DNA of 64,000 nt, taken from contig CANLNQ010000009.1 of the NCBI GenBank assembly GCA_947492525.1, positions 62,001 to 126,000 on the forward strand. The letters run 5' to 3'. Numbering within the stretch: the stretch's first letter is position 1; every line of letters begins with the position of its first letter. Made by a program: the position numbers and the translations under genes. The DNA is from an uncultured Granulosicoccus sp. Lineage in GTDB: Bacteria; Pseudomonadota; Gammaproteobacteria; Granulosicoccales; Granulosicoccaceae. The notes beneath the pieces are model-generated. The model was not told the origin of the DNA, did not search any database, and saw nothing but the letters and a program-made list of their open reading frames with translations. Positions 1-9,175 of this stretch are shown here, one piece after another.

Positions 1-265
1 CCAGAAACACCGTGTCCGGATGCTGCGCCTTCCAGGCCGTGATCAGCGGCAGAACCGTGATCACTTCGCCGACCGAAGCGGCATGAACCCATAGCGTCTC
101 CCTGTCGGGTGTCGTGTGAGCAGGCAACGCGTCCTGACGATGGATTCCGAGCCGTTGCCACCAGTAGCGCCACCCTCCGTCCTTGACAGCGCGCCAGGCG
201 GTATAGCCGAGCAGCAGGGGGCTCAAGGCGACGATCAGCAAGCGATAGCGCCACGGTGGATTCAT
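1..265 (-). CDS. waaA: 3-deoxy-D-manno-octulosonic acid (Kdo) transferase, 5' part only
   Basis: The minus strand from an ATG at 265 reads an N-terminal membrane anchor (about residues 6-22, rich in Leu/Val/Ala) followed by WVHAASVGEV, the signature of the WaaA/KdtA family near residue 60. These inner-membrane GT-B enzymes transfer Kdo from CMP-Kdo to lipid IVA during LPS core assembly. Only about 88 codons are present; the rest lies beyond the left edge. The start codon overlaps the stop of the upstream acyltransferase gene (ATGA), so the two are probably co-translated, and both act on lipid A. The family assignment is good despite the short fragment because the motif and the neighbours agree. 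Confidence 0.85.
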   Translation of the reverse strand, partial: MNPPWRYRLLIVALSPLLLGYTAWRAVKDGGWRYWWQRLGIHRQDALPAHTTPDRETLWVHAASVGEVITVLPLITAWKAQHPDTVFL

Positions 266-1173
266 CGCTTGTAGGGATTGCTGTGTGCCGGTGTGGGTGG
301 CTTGAATCGCTTGTGCACCCACAGATACTGTTCCGGTTGGGTACGCACCTGCGCTTCCAGAAAATCATTGACCTGCTGGGTGGCTCTGGTCAGATCGGTG
401 GTATCCAGTGCCAGTGGTGGCTGGAAGGCGAAGACGTAGCCACTGCCATCCGGCTTTCGTTCGGGAATGAAGGGGATGATGGTTGCATCGGTCATGCGGA
501 CGATGCGGGCCGTTCCACTGGTGGTGAGCACCGGTTGATTGAAATACAGGGTCTCGATGCCGCCATGTGTTGCCGCCACACTCTGGTCGGGCGAGTACCA
601 GACGATCTGCCCACGCTTGAGCAGCCTGACCATTTCGCGAATACCCTTGTTGTCGATCATGCCCTCGATGTGGCGGGACCGGTGCTTGAGCAGATTGGCG
701 GCGAACAGAGGATTCTTCGGGCTGTCGTATACCGCCCTGATCGGCCAGTGCGAGCCGACCACGGCGGCGCACATCTCGAGCACGGTGAAGTGTGCCTGCA
801 GCAGGATCACACCCTTGCCGCTGGCCAGTGCGGCGTCGACATGCTCCTTGCCGGTGATCGCTGCCGGGCTCATGTGCCGAATGGAGCGATACCAGGTCCA
901 GGCGGTCTCGCCGATGGCCATGCCCAGATGCGAAAAGGAATCGCGGGCCAGGTCTTCTCGTTCCTTATCGCTCAGGTCCGGAAAGGCCAGACGCAGATTG
1001 ATCAGGGTGACGCGACGACGACTGGCAAAGCCGCGATACATCACCCGGCCAAGACCTCGCCCGATGCGCATGACCAGCGGGTAGGGCAGCCGGGTGAGCA
1101 GCCAGAAGAACGCGAATCCCAGCCAGGTCGGCCAGAATCGCGGCGCGAGGTAGTCCCGCGCGTTGAAAGACAA
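262..1173 (-). CDS. lpxL: lipid A biosynthesis lauroyl/acyl acyltransferase (LpxL/HtrB family)
   Basis: This 303-residue protein is of normal length for the LABLAT acyltransferase family. It has an N-terminal hydrophobic anchor (residues about 15-35) and the catalytic HX4E motif in QAHFTVLEMC near residue 127. Family members add a secondary acyl chain from acyl-ACP to Kdo2-lipid IVA on the inner face of the cytoplasmic membrane. The gene lies 11 bp after the tolC-like gene and overlaps waaA by 4 bp, so the operon joins Kdo addition and late acylation. Which acyl chain it prefers (LpxL, LpxM or LpxP type) cannot be read from the sequence. Confidence 0.85.
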   Translation of the reverse strand: MSFNARDYLAPRFWPTWLGFAFFWLLTRLPYPLVMRIGRGLGRVMYRGFASRRRVTLINLRLAFPDLSDKEREDLARDSFSHLGMAIGETAWTWYRSIRHMSPAAITGKEHVDAALASGKGVILLQAHFTVLEMCAAVVGSHWPIRAVYDSPKNPLFAANLLKHRSRHIEGMIDNKGIREMVRLLKRGQIVWYSPDQSVAATHGGIETLYFNQPVLTTSGTARIVRMTDATIIPFIPERKPDGSGYVFAFQPPLALDTTDLTRATQQVNDFLEAQVRTQPEQYLWVHKRFKPPTPAHSNPYKR

Positions 1174-1184
1174 GCGAGCGATTC

Positions 1185-2546
1185 CTATTCGTCGGCATCA
1201 GGCTCGGCGAGAAAACGATTGATGGCAAAAAGATCGCTTTCTGACAGAGTGCCTGAGGCCGCCTTCAGATTGAGGCTGTTGATGATGTAGTCGTAGCGTG
1301 CACTGGCGTAGTCCGATTGTGCGCTGAAGGTGTCACGCAGGGCTTGCAGTACCTCGACCGACGTCCGGGTGCCAGCGCGAAAACCGGCCTCGGTGGCTTC
1401 GGCGGATTTGCGGGTGGATTCCAAAGCCTGACGCAATGCCTTGACGCGGCTGATCGATGCCTCAACTCCACGATAACCATCCCGTGTCTGTTGGGTGGTT
1501 GCGCGTTCCTGAGCCAGCAGCTGCTCGCCGGCAGAGAGTGCCTCGGCACGCGCCTGGGCCACCTGTGCATTGATGCGCCCGCCCGTCAGGATAGGCAGGC
1601 TGAGCTGCAGGGAGATCGCCGCTGCATCCGAATCGCTGCGCAGGACCTGATCCGTCGTGCTGGATGCAGCCGTGCCGACCAGATCAAGTGTGGGGTAGCG
1701 GCTGGCACGCTCGATCGCCACCTGGGTGGTGCTGCTCTCTTCAGCCAGACGAGCAATCAGCAGTTCCAGATTCTGCTCACGGGCCTGGTCCACCCAGGCA
1801 TCGATATCGGCAGGTTCAGGCGGCAGCAGTGGCAGGTCGTCTGCCAGCTGCGCCAGCGATTCTGCGTCCACACCACTGATCAGCACCAGTGCCTCGCGGG
1901 CGGTGGACAACTGGTTCCTGGCTTCGATTTCCGCCGCCACGGCCAGATCGTGCTGGGCCTGAGCCGAGCGCACATCGGTAATCGGTACAAGGCCGACGTC
2001 GTAGCGTCGTTCGGCCTGCTCGAGCTGGCGGCTGATGGCTTCCAGTTCGGATTGACTGAACTCGACAATGGCCTGCGAGCGCAGGACTTCGAAATAGGCA
2101 GTGGCCACGCGCAGGATCAGCGCCTGACCCAGGGCTGCGTACTGTGCTTCGGCCTGCATCACGGTGATTTCGGCCTGGTCCAGCGTCTTGCCGTAGGCAC
2201 GGTTGAACACGGTCTGGCTCAGTGACAGTGACAGCGAGGTTTCCTCGTAGGGGCCCTCGTCATCATCGGCCAGGGTGCCCAGTCCGGCTTCGGCGCCGAA
2301 GGACAACTGTGGCAGGAACACGGAGCGTGCCGTGGGGATCAACTCGCGAGCCGCTTCCAGATCGTATCGACCGGCCGAGTACTCGGCATCGTATCGGCGA
2401 GCCTGCTCGTAGACTTCCTCGAGATCAACCGCACCGGCAGTGCCGCTCCACAGCAAGGGCAGCGAGAGCAGGGCGGCACAGGCCAGATGGGTGGCGGTGC
2501 GAGGAAAGATCGAGCTCGGAACTGTCAAGGTTTTCACGGTAGTCAT
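1185..2546 (-). CDS. tolC: TolC-family outer membrane efflux protein
   Basis: The 453-residue protein starts with a Sec signal peptide (basic start, hydrophobic stretch about residues 19-38, cleavage near AGA-VD). It then shows the two repeated coiled-coil and beta-strand halves typical of outer membrane efflux proteins. TolC proteins form trimeric channels across the outer membrane and periplasm for tripartite exporters and type I secretion. The start codon directly abuts the stop of the pcm-like gene (0 bp), and lpxL follows 11 bp later. A pcm-tolC-waaA grouping is common in gammaproteobacteria. The inner-membrane pump partner is not in the window. Confidence 0.88.
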   Translation of the reverse strand: MTTVKTLTVPSSIFPRTATHLACAALLSLPLLWSGTAGAVDLEEVYEQARRYDAEYSAGRYDLEAARELIPTARSVFLPQLSFGAEAGLGTLADDDEGPYEETSLSLSLSQTVFNRAYGKTLDQAEITVMQAEAQYAALGQALILRVATAYFEVLRSQAIVEFSQSELEAISRQLEQAERRYDVGLVPITDVRSAQAQHDLAVAAEIEARNQLSTAREALVLISGVDAESLAQLADDLPLLPPEPADIDAWVDQAREQNLELLIARLAEESSTTQVAIERASRYPTLDLVGTAASSTTDQVLRSDSDAAAISLQLSLPILTGGRINAQVAQARAEALSAGEQLLAQERATTQQTRDGYRGVEASISRVKALRQALESTRKSAEATEAGFRAGTRTSVEVLQALRDTFSAQSDYASARYDYIINSLNLKAASGTLSESDLFAINRFLAEPDADE

Positions 2547-3209
2547 TCAGAAGACGAAGCTGGGTGATTCGGAGTCGAAGTTGAGCAGAGGATCCACGCG
2601 GGTTTCGAACAGGCTTTCCTGGCTCCATTCCGTGTCGCGAACACGTGTCAGCAGAACCGCTTCCATGGCCGGGCTGGAGTTCTCGCCAATGATCGCGAAC
2701 AGGCGACCGCCGATGTTGAGCTTCTTGCGGTAGAAGTCAGGAATGGAGGGCACCGCACCACCGAAGACGATGACGTCATAACCATCGCGAGCATCCCAGG
2801 TCGTGGTGGCATCCTGCTGCAGGATGGCCACGTTGCTGATCCCGAGGTTCTGCAGGCGGGCAGCGGCACTCTGGGCCAGTTCGGGGATGATCTCGATGCT
2901 GTCGACCTGACTTGCAAGACGCGACAGACAGGCGGTCAGATAACCGCTGCCCGTGCCTATCTCGAGAACGGTGTCGGTCACTTCCAGCAGCAGGGACTGC
3001 AGCAGACGCCCGTCAAGGGTTGGCTTGAACATGGATTGCCCGTGGCCGATCGGCAACTGGTAATCGCTGTAGGCAACACCGGCATGCGCGGCTTCCAGAA
3101 AGTCTTCGCGAGGGATTTCGGACAGAACATCGAGAACACGTTGGTCAAGTACGTCCCAGGGACGCACCTGTTGTTCGATCATGTTGCTGCGGGCTTGCTG
3201 TAGATCCAT
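2547..3209 (-). CDS. protein-L-isoaspartate O-methyltransferase family protein
   Basis: The 220-residue protein has the SAM-binding motif VLEIGTGSGYLTACLS (about residues 81-96) and the N-terminal IEQQVRPWDVLD and IPREDFL segments of the PCMT family. Classical Pcm repairs isoaspartyl residues by methylation. In the conserved loop before motif I this protein reads GHGQSMFKPTLDGR rather than the usual GQTISQP form. That places it in the divergent subfamily often found beside tolC, whose substrate is unclear. It is the first gene of the operon leading to tolC, lpxL and waaA. Confidence 0.8.
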   Translation of the reverse strand: MDLQQARSNMIEQQVRPWDVLDQRVLDVLSEIPREDFLEAAHAGVAYSDYQLPIGHGQSMFKPTLDGRLLQSLLLEVTDTVLEIGTGSGYLTACLSRLASQVDSIEIIPELAQSAAARLQNLGISNVAILQQDATTTWDARDGYDVIVFGGAVPSIPDFYRKKLNIGGRLFAIIGENSSPAMEAVLLTRVRDTEWSQESLFETRVDPLLNFDSESPSFVF

Positions 3210-3402
3210 GGGGGTGCCAGATTGTCTGAGTGCGAATCCGTGGCGCTCGCAAGGTCAGTCGCTGAGCGCCGTACGTGACGGATTATAGGGCAAGCGGACG
3301 CCGCAGTCGTACCATGCTGTAACAAGCCTGTCTTGCCCGATATTCATGAACCTTCTTCATGAATACCCGGAGGGTGCTTGACGTCCGGTGATGAGGGGCA
3401 GT

Positions 3403-3606
3403 CTACTGCGCGGTCACGCTTCTCGCTTGTGGGCCCTTGGCGCCGGCTTCGACCTCGAAAGACACTTTCTGCCCTTCATTCAGCGTCTTGAAGCCTTCAC
3501 CTTCGATGGCCGAGAAATGCACGAAGACGTCATCGCCGCCATCGTCCTGTGTCAGAAAACCGAATCCCTTGGATTCGTTGAACCACTTGACTGTACCTGT
3601 CGCCAT
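3403..3606 (-). CDS. cold-shock protein, CspA family
   Basis: This 67-residue single cold-shock domain has RNP-1 (KGFGFLT, residues 14-20) and RNP-2 (VFVHFSA, residues 27-33), the aromatic nucleic-acid-binding face of the fold. Family members bind single-stranded RNA and DNA and melt secondary structure as RNA chaperones. A GAGG-like ribosome site lies about 10 bases before the ATG. The gene stands alone between the pcm operon and the RNA helicase gene, both also on the minus strand. Whether it is cold-inducible or constitutive (CspE/CspD type) cannot be told. Confidence 0.92.
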   Translation of the reverse strand: MATGTVKWFNESKGFGFLTQDDGGDDVFVHFSAIEGEGFKTLNEGQKVSFEVEAGAKGPQARSVTAQ

Positions 3607-3789
3607 GTCCCTGCCTCACGTTGCATTGATGCAGACAGACGGATACCTGCCAGGGTGCTGACCAGCAGCGGCGTGGAAGGGGCTGCTGACCGGAATACCG
3701 GATCGATACTGACTGTCCGGCTTCAGTCTACTGTTTTTGGTGAGCGACGCCACGTTTTTCGTGGTGCTGTCCCCTGTACGCAGGCTGCG

Positions 3790-5385
3790 CTAGCTATCCG
3801 TGTCGGATGCCTTGCCCTGGTCTGCCTTGTCACTGCCCTGCGAGGCGTCGCTGCCCGATGCTGCTGCCGGCTTGCGTCTTCGGCGTCGTCGGCGCGGTTT
3901 TCTGGTCTCCGGATTGGCTGCATCTCCGGCGGCGGACTCGGATGGAGCTGCCCTGGGCTTTTCCGGTGTGCCCGAGTCCGCATCTGCGCGTGGTTTCGTG
4001 CTGCCGTCGCTGTCGCTGCTGCGTTTGCTCGCGCCATCGCCGCTGCGTTGACGAGTCTTGTCGCGGCTGCTGTTTCGTCCACCGCTTCTGCTGCGGCTGT
4101 TCTGCCCGGATCTGCCACCCTTGCCGTTCTTGCCACCGTGAGTACTGCCCACGCGATCTCGTTCGATGCGTTTGGGTGGCTTGGGGTCGACCAGCAGTTC
4201 GTCGGTGATCATCTCCAGAGGAATGCTCTGACCGATGTATTCCTGAATCTCCGGCAGCGAGAAGGAATAGTTCTCGCAGGCGAAGCTCACTGCCACACCC
4301 TGGGTGCCCGCACGCGCCGTACGGCCGATGCGGTGCACATAGTCTTCTGCCTGTTGTGGCAGGTCGTAATTGAACACATGGCTGACATCATCGATATGCA
4401 GGCCGCGAGCAGCCACATCGGTGGCGATCAGTAGCGGCAGCTTGCCGGAGGTGAAGTCAGCCAGTATCTTCTGCCGCTTGCTCTGGCGCACATCGCCGGA
4501 AAGCGTGCCACAGGCAATGTCATTGCCCATCAGGTAGCTCTCGATCTTCTCCGCTGCGCGCTTGGTATTGACGAACACGATGGCGCGGGCGGGCTTCATG
4601 ACGTCGAGAAGGCCCAGCAGCAACGGAATCTTTTCGTCGGTGGCCGGTTGATAGAGTGCTTGCCTGACGCCATCGGCGGTGACCCCGGTGGTCTCGGTCT
4701 TGATCGCTTCCGGGTTGTCCATGTGCTCGTAGGCCAGCTCCATGACGCGATGCGACAAGGTTGCCGAGAAAAGCATGCTCAGGCGTTCCCCGGGGGGCGG
4801 CATCCGGCGCAGCAGGAAGCGGATGTCGGCAATGAAGCCCAGGTCGAACATCCTGTCGGCTTCATCGAGCACGATGATTTCAAGCTTCTTCAGATCGAAG
4901 ATCTTCTGCTTGAAATAGTCAATCAGCCGTCCCGGTGTGCCGATAAGCACATCGACGCCCTCGGCCAGTTCCTTTCTCTGCTTGTCGTAATCGATACCGC
5001 CATAGACCACAGCGCATTTGAGCCCCGTGTGCGCCCCCAGCGAATCCGCATCCTTCTTGATCTGCATGGCGAGCTCGCGAGTCGGGGCAATGACCAGCAT
5101 GCGTGGTTGATCTTTACGCCTCTCGCCTCCATCCTGTGAAAGCAGACGCGCAAAGCTGCCCAGCAGAAAGGCCGCTGTCTTGCCGGTACCTGTCTGAGCC
5201 TGTGCTGCGATGTCCTTGCCGGAGGCAATGACTGGTAGGGAAAGCCCCTGTATTTCGGTACAGGAATCGAACCCGAGTTCATCGGTTGCCTGCAGCAATG
5301 GCTCGGGCAGGTCGAGTTCGCGGAACGAGCTGATGGCGGCGTTCTCTGGAGTGTTAGATGGTGAGTCTGCAGTTGTGGTTGTCAT
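3790..5385 (-). CDS. rhlB: ATP-dependent DEAD-box RNA helicase, RhlB-type
   Basis: The protein is 531 residues from the ATG at 5385; an upstream in-frame start at 5466 would add 27 unlikely residues. Motifs appear in order: Q motif (GFDSCTEIQGLSLP), Walker A AQTGTGKT, PTRELA, DEAD in VLDEADRMFDLGF, SAT, then the helicase C domain ending in HRIGRTARAG. After about residue 390 comes a roughly 140-residue low-complexity tail rich in Arg, Ser, Gly and Lys, probably an RNA or partner-binding tail. In Escherichia coli, RhlB is part of the RNA degradosome. The divergent rhlB / trxA / rho arrangement there matches this locus and supports the name. Confidence 0.85.
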   Translation of the reverse strand: MTTTTADSPSNTPENAAISSFRELDLPEPLLQATDELGFDSCTEIQGLSLPVIASGKDIAAQAQTGTGKTAAFLLGSFARLLSQDGGERRKDQPRMLVIAPTRELAMQIKKDADSLGAHTGLKCAVVYGGIDYDKQRKELAEGVDVLIGTPGRLIDYFKQKIFDLKKLEIIVLDEADRMFDLGFIADIRFLLRRMPPPGERLSMLFSATLSHRVMELAYEHMDNPEAIKTETTGVTADGVRQALYQPATDEKIPLLLGLLDVMKPARAIVFVNTKRAAEKIESYLMGNDIACGTLSGDVRQSKRQKILADFTSGKLPLLIATDVAARGLHIDDVSHVFNYDLPQQAEDYVHRIGRTARAGTQGVAVSFACENYSFSLPEIQEYIGQSIPLEMITDELLVDPKPPKRIERDRVGSTHGGKNGKGGRSGQNSRSRSGGRNSSRDKTRQRSGDGASKRSSDSDGSTKPRADADSGTPEKPRAAPSESAAGDAANPETRKPRRRRRRRKPAAASGSDASQGSDKADQGKASDTDS

Positions 5386-5620
5386 GCGATGAGTGCGATG
5401 CGATCTGATAAAATTGAAACCCTTCGTGGGGCTGATTGTCGACCTTGCACAGACGCGCGGTGGCACGGCTGAGTGTCCCCGTTCAACAAGGACTCCTCGG
5501 ACAACTCACTATGAACTTCCTGTCCCGGGTTCGTGAATACCCGGAGCCTGTCGATTTTTCCAGGCCAGTTGCGCAGTCGTTGCGTGGCTGGCGCCATACG
5601 TTTTTCAAGCAGAGGTGCAA

Positions 5621-5947
5621 ATGAGCGACCATATTACCCCCATTACTGATGCGACCTTCGAAGAAGAAGTGTTGAAGTCCGATACTCCGGTTCTTGTCGA
5701 TTACTGGGCAGAATGGTGTGGGCCCTGCAAGGCCATCACGCCGGTTCTGGAAGATGTAGCTCCCGGTTATGCCGGAAAAGTGAAAATCGTCAAGATGAAT
5801 ATAGACGAGAATCCCAATACACCACCCAAGTATGGCATTCGCAGCATCCCTACGCTGATGCTGTTCAAGAATGGGGCGGTCGAAAGCACGAAGATCGGCG
5901 GTCTCAACAAGACACAGCTGACGCAGTTTCTTGACGAAAACGCCTGA
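5621..5947 (+). CDS. trxA: thioredoxin
   Basis: This 108-residue protein carries the active site WAEWCGPCKAI and the cis-Pro loop SIPTLMLFKNG, and matches the usual TrxA length. It is the cytosolic dithiol reductant for ribonucleotide reductase, PAPS reductase and other enzymes. I prefer the ATG at 5621 over the in-frame GTG at 5615 because AGAGG sits just ahead of it and the N-terminus then matches TrxA. It diverges from rhlB, lies upstream of rho, and is followed by a strong hairpin terminator. Confidence 0.95.
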   Translation: MSDHITPITDATFEEEVLKSDTPVLVDYWAEWCGPCKAITPVLEDVAPGYAGKVKIVKMNIDENPNTPPKYGIRSIPTLMLFKNGAVESTKIGGLNKTQLTQFLDENA

Positions 5948-6328
5948 TATTGCTTGAAGTTTCCCGGTTCGCGCAACCGTTGTGGATGCGCGAACCGGGG
6001 ACTGGCCTGATTTTCGCTTGTGTAATATCAACACCTGAAACCCCAGGATCTATCTGCCGATCAGCGGTACCAGTCGCTTCCTCCGTACGTTGAAAGCTCC
6101 GGTGGCGAATCATCGGCAAAACCTCATTACCACTGGATTCATCAGCAACTGCTGGACTCCTTGACAGAAATCGTGCTAAGTTGTCGACACGACGTCTTGC
6201 TGCCCGCCATCTCCAGGCGCGCGCCACGTAACCAGTTTTCAGAACTACACCTCACTCGAGACTGATCCGCCACTCCCCGTGGCCATCCCCTTATCTGGCC
6301 TTTCAAGGCTTTCCCGCGCATTCCGTGT
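5948..6328 (+). other. trxA-rho intergenic region, long rho leader
   Basis: These 381 bases hold the trxA hairpin at the start and no supportable coding sequence. The part after about 6020 probably holds the rho promoter and a long untranslated leader. Long leaders that allow Rho to control its own synthesis are known upstream of rho in enteric bacteria. I see C-rich, G-poor stretches (about 6190-6310) compatible with Rho loading, but no conserved leader peptide. Confidence 0.45.
5963..6017 (+). terminator. hairpin terminator after trxA
   Basis: A perfect 13-bp inverted repeat (5963-5975 and 5987-5999) with an 11-base loop starts 15 bases after the trxA stop. A short T-rich stretch (ATTTTC, about 6010-6015) follows. 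It probably ends trxA transcription and separates it from rho. The T tract is weak and not directly adjacent, so efficiency is uncertain. Confidence 0.6.
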
Positions 6329-7585
6329 ATGAACCTGACCGATCTCAAGAAAAAAAATCCGACTGAGCTTATCGAACTAGCCCAGACCATTGGTGTCGAG
6401 AGCGTTGCCCGTCAGCGCAAGCAGGACATGATCTTCTCGATACTCAAGGCACAGTCGCGCAAGGGTGAAGACATCTTTGCCAACGGTGTTCTGGAAATCC
6501 TGCAGGACGGATTCGGCTTTCTGCGTTCCGCAGACAGTTCCTATCTGGCAGGGCCTGACGACATCTACGTGTCGCCGAGCCAGATTCGTCGATTTGCGCT
6601 GCGTACCGGAGACACGGTATTCGGCAAGATCAGGCCACCGAAAGAAGGCGAGCGCTATTTCGCTCTGCTCAAGGTCGACGAAATCAATTTCAGCCCGCCC
6701 GAGCAGGCCAAGAACAAGGTTCTGTTCGAGAACCTCACGCCGCTGCACGCCAATGAACGCTTCACCATGGAGCGGGGCAACGGCAGTACCGAAGACATCA
6801 CTGCCCGGATCATCGATTTCGCCGCGCCCATCGGCAAGGGGCAGCGCGGATTGATCGTATCGCCTCCCAAGGCGGGCAAGACCCTGATGCTGCAGAACAT
6901 CGCGCAGAGCATCGCCGCCAACTCGCCCGATTCCTACCTGATTGTTCTGCTGATCGACGAGCGGCCTGAAGAGGTCACCGAAATGCAGCGAATGGTGCAG
7001 GGCGAAGTCATCTCCAGTACCTTCGACGAACCGGCCGCACGGCATGTGCAAGTTGCCGAGATGGTCATCGAGAAAGCCAAGCGACTGGTAGAGCACAAGC
7101 AGGATGTGGTCATCCTGCTCGACTCGATCACTCGTCTGGCCCGCGCCTACAACACCGTCGTGCCCTCGTCGGGCAAGGTACTCACCGGTGGTGTCGATGC
7201 CAATGCACTGCACCGGCCCAAGCGATTCTTTGGTGCTGCACGCAACATCGAGGAGGGCGGCAGCCTGACGATCATCGCCACGGCACTGGTCGATACCGGT
7301 TCGAAGATGGACGAAGTGATCTACGAGGAATTCAAGGGCACGGGCAACATGGAACTGCACCTGGATCGGCGCATCGCCGAGAAGCGCGTCTTCCCCGCCA
7401 TCAACATCAATCGCTCCGGAACGCGACGTGAAGAGCTGATGATGGATCCGGAAGAGCTGCAGAAGACCTGGATTCTTCGCAAGTTCATCCATTCCATGGA
7501 TGAGATCGAAGCCGTTGAATTCCTGCTCGGTCGCTTGCAACAGACCAAGACCAATAACGAATTCTTCGATTCGATGAAGCGCTGA
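6329..7585 (+). CDS. rho: transcription termination factor Rho
   Basis: This 418-residue protein matches the standard Rho length. It has the N-terminal Rho_N helix bundle ([13 protein letters not shown]), the cold-shock-like RNA-binding domain (GFGFLRS near residue 67), Walker A SPPKAGKT, Walker [17 protein letters not shown], and the R-loop/Q-loop region. Rho is a hexameric RNA-dependent ATPase that ends transcription of untranslated RNA. It faces purD, and a short inverted repeat sits between the two stops. No insertion or missing motif is visible. Confidence 0.97.
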   Translation: MNLTDLKKKNPTELIELAQTIGVESVARQRKQDMIFSILKAQSRKGEDIFANGVLEILQDGFGFLRSADSSYLAGPDDIYVSPSQIRRFALRTGDTVFGKIRPPKEGERYFALLKVDEINFSPPEQAKNKVLFENLTPLHANERFTMERGNGSTEDITARIIDFAAPIGKGQRGLIVSPPKAGKTLMLQNIAQSIAANSPDSYLIVLLIDERPEEVTEMQRMVQGEVISSTFDEPAARHVQVAEMVIEKAKRLVEHKQDVVILLDSITRLARAYNTVVPSSGKVLTGGVDANALHRPKRFFGAARNIEEGGSLTIIATALVDTGSKMDEVIYEEFKGTGNMELHLDRRIAEKRVFPAININRSGTRREELMMDPEELQKTWILRKFIHSMDEIEAVEFLLGRLQQTKTNNEFFDSMKR

Positions 7586-7610
7586 TCAGCGCTTGCCGGC
7601 AGATCGTCGG

Positions 7611-7628
7611 GTAGCGCAGTTGCGCTAC
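7611..7628. terminator. inverted repeat between convergent rho and purD
   Basis: A perfect 8-bp inverted repeat (GTAGCGCA / TGCGCTAC) with almost no loop lies 25 bases after the rho stop and 71 bases after purD in its direction of reading. A second GC-rich palindromic stretch follows at about 7642-7660. No T run is present. It may act as a bidirectional end for the two convergent genes. Confidence 0.4.
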
Positions 7629-7698
7629 TCGCATCGATCAGGCCGGGCAGCCCGGGCCTGTCAATGGCCGGGCTGAGAGGTTCTTGCCGGTACCGGTT

Positions 7699-8967
7699 CT
7701 ACAATGCCCGGTGCCCGATGTCTCGGCGATAGCGACATCCTTCCCAGAAAATGCACTCCGCGCCGAGCTCGGCGCGCTGCTTTGCCTGCGCCAGTGTGTC
7801 CCCGGTTGCCGTGACACACAATACTCGACCACCGGCTGTCACCAGTTGTTGATCGACCAGCCGGGTGCCGGCGTGAAACACCTTGCACTTCCCGGACTCG
7901 GCATCTTCGATACCGGAGATGGGTTTTCCGTGGCTGCTGCCGGCCGGGTATTCGCCCGCGGCCATGACGATGCCGATGGCGCTGCCTTCGTGCCATTCGA
8001 TGGAGGCTTCCGGCAGGGTGCCGTCTACCGCATGGTCCAGCAAGGGCAGGAGACTGCTTTGCAGGCGCATCATCAACGGCTGAGTTTCCGGATCGCCCAG
8101 CCGTACATTGTATTCCACCACTCTGGCCTGTCCCTGGCTGTCGATCATCAGGCCGACATAGAGAAAACCGGTGAATGGCATGCCTTCATCCGCCAGTGCG
8201 TTGATGGTGGGTTGCACGATGTCCTTCATGACGTGAGCGTGCACCGCATCGGTCACGACCGGGGCTGGCGAGTAGGCGCCCATGCCACCGGTGTTGGGGC
8301 CGGTATCACCGTCGTCGCGCGCCTTGTGGTCCTGACTGCTTGCCAGTGCCAGACAATCGCGACCGGAGACCACCGCGATGAAACTGGCTTCTTCGCCGGC
8401 AAGGAATTCCTCGATGACTATCTGTGCGCTGGCGTCTCCGAACTGCCCGGCCAGCATGGATTCGACGGCTGCCAGAGCCTCCTGCTTCTCCTGCGCCACG
8501 ATGACACCCTTGCCCGCGGCAAGACCATCGGCCTTGATGACGATGGGAGCGCCGTGCTTTTCAATGAAGGCCCTGGCCGCGTCCACTTCCGTGAAGGTGT
8601 CATAGGCCGCCGTGGGGATGTTGTTGCGCGCCATGAAATCCTTGGCGAATGCCTTGCTGCCCTCCAGCTGAGCCGCGGCCTTGTGCGGACCGAAGATGCG
8701 CAGACCGTGCGCACTGAAGTCATCCACGATACCGGCCACAAGAGGGGCTTCAGGGCCGACCACGGTCAGGTGGACGTCCTGAGTCTGGGCGAAGTCGCGC
8801 AGCGCGTCGATGTCCGATACCTCGATGGGTACCAGCGAGATTTTCGCATCGTGCAGCATGCCGGGGTTGCCGGGTGCAACGCTGATGCGCGACACATCCG
8901 TAGACTGCGCAAGTTTCCATGCCATTGCATGTTCGCGCCCACCACTTCCGATCAATAGAATATGCAT
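7699..8967 (-). CDS. purD: phosphoribosylamine-glycine ligase (GAR synthetase)
   Basis: The protein is 422 residues from the ATG at 8967. It has the N-terminal MHILLIGSGGREHAMAWKL, the ATP-grasp core (KADGLAAGKGV, residues about 140-150), and GPNTGGMGAYSPAP. These are diagnostic of PurD, which makes glycinamide ribonucleotide from phosphoribosylamine, glycine and ATP in de novo purine synthesis. I chose the inner ATG rather than an alternative start 18 bases upstream because the family begins directly with this beta strand. The gene converges on rho. purH, a frequent neighbour, is absent from this window. Confidence 0.96.
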   Translation of the reverse strand: MHILLIGSGGREHAMAWKLAQSTDVSRISVAPGNPGMLHDAKISLVPIEVSDIDALRDFAQTQDVHLTVVGPEAPLVAGIVDDFSAHGLRIFGPHKAAAQLEGSKAFAKDFMARNNIPTAAYDTFTEVDAARAFIEKHGAPIVIKADGLAAGKGVIVAQEKQEALAAVESMLAGQFGDASAQIVIEEFLAGEEASFIAVVSGRDCLALASSQDHKARDDGDTGPNTGGMGAYSPAPVVTDAVHAHVMKDIVQPTINALADEGMPFTGFLYVGLMIDSQGQARVVEYNVRLGDPETQPLMMRLQSSLLPLLDHAVDGTLPEASIEWHEGSAIGIVMAAGEYPAGSSHGKPISGIEDAESGKCKVFHAGTRLVDQQLVTAGGRVLCVTATGDTLAQAKQRAELGAECIFWEGCRYRRDIGHRAL

Positions 8968-9175
8968 GGCCAGTTGAGAACTCAAAAGCGTTATTCTAGC
9001 TTGGAAGAAAGACGAAATGCCGAATTGTCATGTCCGGCTTCCACGAAGTGGACCCTGATCGCGCCTTGCTCCCTGTGAAAAGGGCTTTGTCATCGAGCTA
9101 CGGGATCACTGACAAGCCGGTTACCGAGTGCAAGCGGCCTTCGCTGGCGAGCTGCCTTTTCAACAATTTTTCCCG

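Noticed and set aside
256-1290. Long plus-strand frames opposite lpxL and tolC, and similar long antisense frames opposite purD, rho, puuA, puuB and psuG.
   Set aside because: They are mirror frames of well-supported genes in GC-rich DNA, with no family features of their own.
7642-7660. GC-rich palindrome read as a second rho terminator.
   Set aside because: No T tract on either strand; listed only as part of the intergenic structure.
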